DNA of 64,000 nucleotides from Vibrio algarum (lineage in GTDB: Bacteria; Pseudomonadota; Gammaproteobacteria; Enterobacterales; Vibrionaceae), in assembly GCF_028204155.1 (NCBI RefSeq), contig NZ_JAQLOI010000001.1:2976001-3040000 (forward strand), given 5' to 3'. The notes beneath the pieces were generated by a model, which saw only the letters and a program-made list of their open reading frames with translations, was not told where the DNA came from and did no database searches. The stretch's first letter is position 1, and the number at the start of each line of letters is the position of its first letter. This document shows, one piece after another, positions 63,891 to 64,000 of this stretch. Both the position numbers and the translations under genes were made by a program.

Positions 63891-64000
63891 ATCTTTTCCT
63901 TTAATTTATTATTATCTGCTTATATTCCAATCACGAAATCGGCAGCTTGATACTAATTTACTAACTGACTTTACTCGTGGCTTTATACCCATCTATTTAG

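Noticed and set aside
1..64000. CRISPR arrays, tRNA or rRNA genes, insertion sequences
   Set aside because: No regularly spaced direct repeats with unique spacers, no tRNA cloverleaf or rRNA segments, and no transposase genes were found by eye in either strand.

Overview
This window is from a gamma-proteobacterium of the family Vibrionaceae, almost certainly the larger chromosome of a Vibrio-type genome. The evidence is the order ndk-rlmN-pilW-rodZ-ispG-hisS-yfgM-bamB-der, yfgJ, xseA, guaB, guaA on the right side, plus DUF3360, DUF3297, DUF3010 and an NqrM-like gene. The species cannot be fixed from what is seen.

Positions 1 to about 24,416 are a mobile island ending in a copy of the last 14 bases of the tmRNA gene ssrA (24403-24416), a typical attachment site. 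Its integrase is not in view and would lie left of base 1. It carries: (a) a phage-satellite-like block with an AlpA-type regulator, an inovirus Gp2/YagK-YfjJ-type protein and a small/large terminase pair; (b) a six-gene type I restriction operon (hsdM-hsdS-PD-ExK nuclease-unknown-hsdR-ygjP); (c) small unknown genes, several broken; (d) a defence cluster at 15.9-24.2 kb. The cluster holds three TIR-like proteins, a SLATT membrane protein, a TGT-like/OGG-like/QueC-like trio known from type IV CBASS but with no CD-NTase, a TRAFs-binding-domain protein, a methyltransferase-like protein and a broken metallophosphoesterase. The TIR gene directly after the QueC-like gene starts Met-Gly5. I propose that the trio conjugates a deazaguanine to that N terminus. 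This is the candidate new system in the window.

Positions 24.4-30 kb hold a hipBA toxin-antitoxin pair with four operators at exact 30-bp spacing, a GFA-family protein, a monooxygenase-fold protein with a divergent WYL regulator, and a DUF4405 membrane pair. From 30 to 49 kb is housekeeping and variable chromosome: a Cache-PAS-DUF294 sensor, a DUF3360 permease, pfkA, an FAD oxidoreductase, TrmK-like and RsuA-like RNA enzymes, a GT4-deacetylase fusion, a secreted nuclease, an SRAP protein, a dienelactone hydrolase, a DUF134/NifX-like/NqrM-like operon and an acetate transporter. From 49 to 64 kb is the conserved core listed above. The der-yfgJ intergenic region, rich in GATC, is syntenic with the place where Vibrio cholerae carries crtS, the site that couples replication of the two chromosomes.

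Six genes (13.5, 14.3, 22.7, 36.2, 43.0 and 45.0 kb) are each broken by what reads as one missing base in or beside a homopolymer run. All six shifts have the same sign, and restoring one base gives a whole number of codons each time (pfkA becomes exactly 320 residues). This points to systematic sequencing undercalls rather than real pseudogenes, so these should be read as probably intact. The gene at 15.1 kb is different: it has two in-frame stop codons and looks truly decayed.
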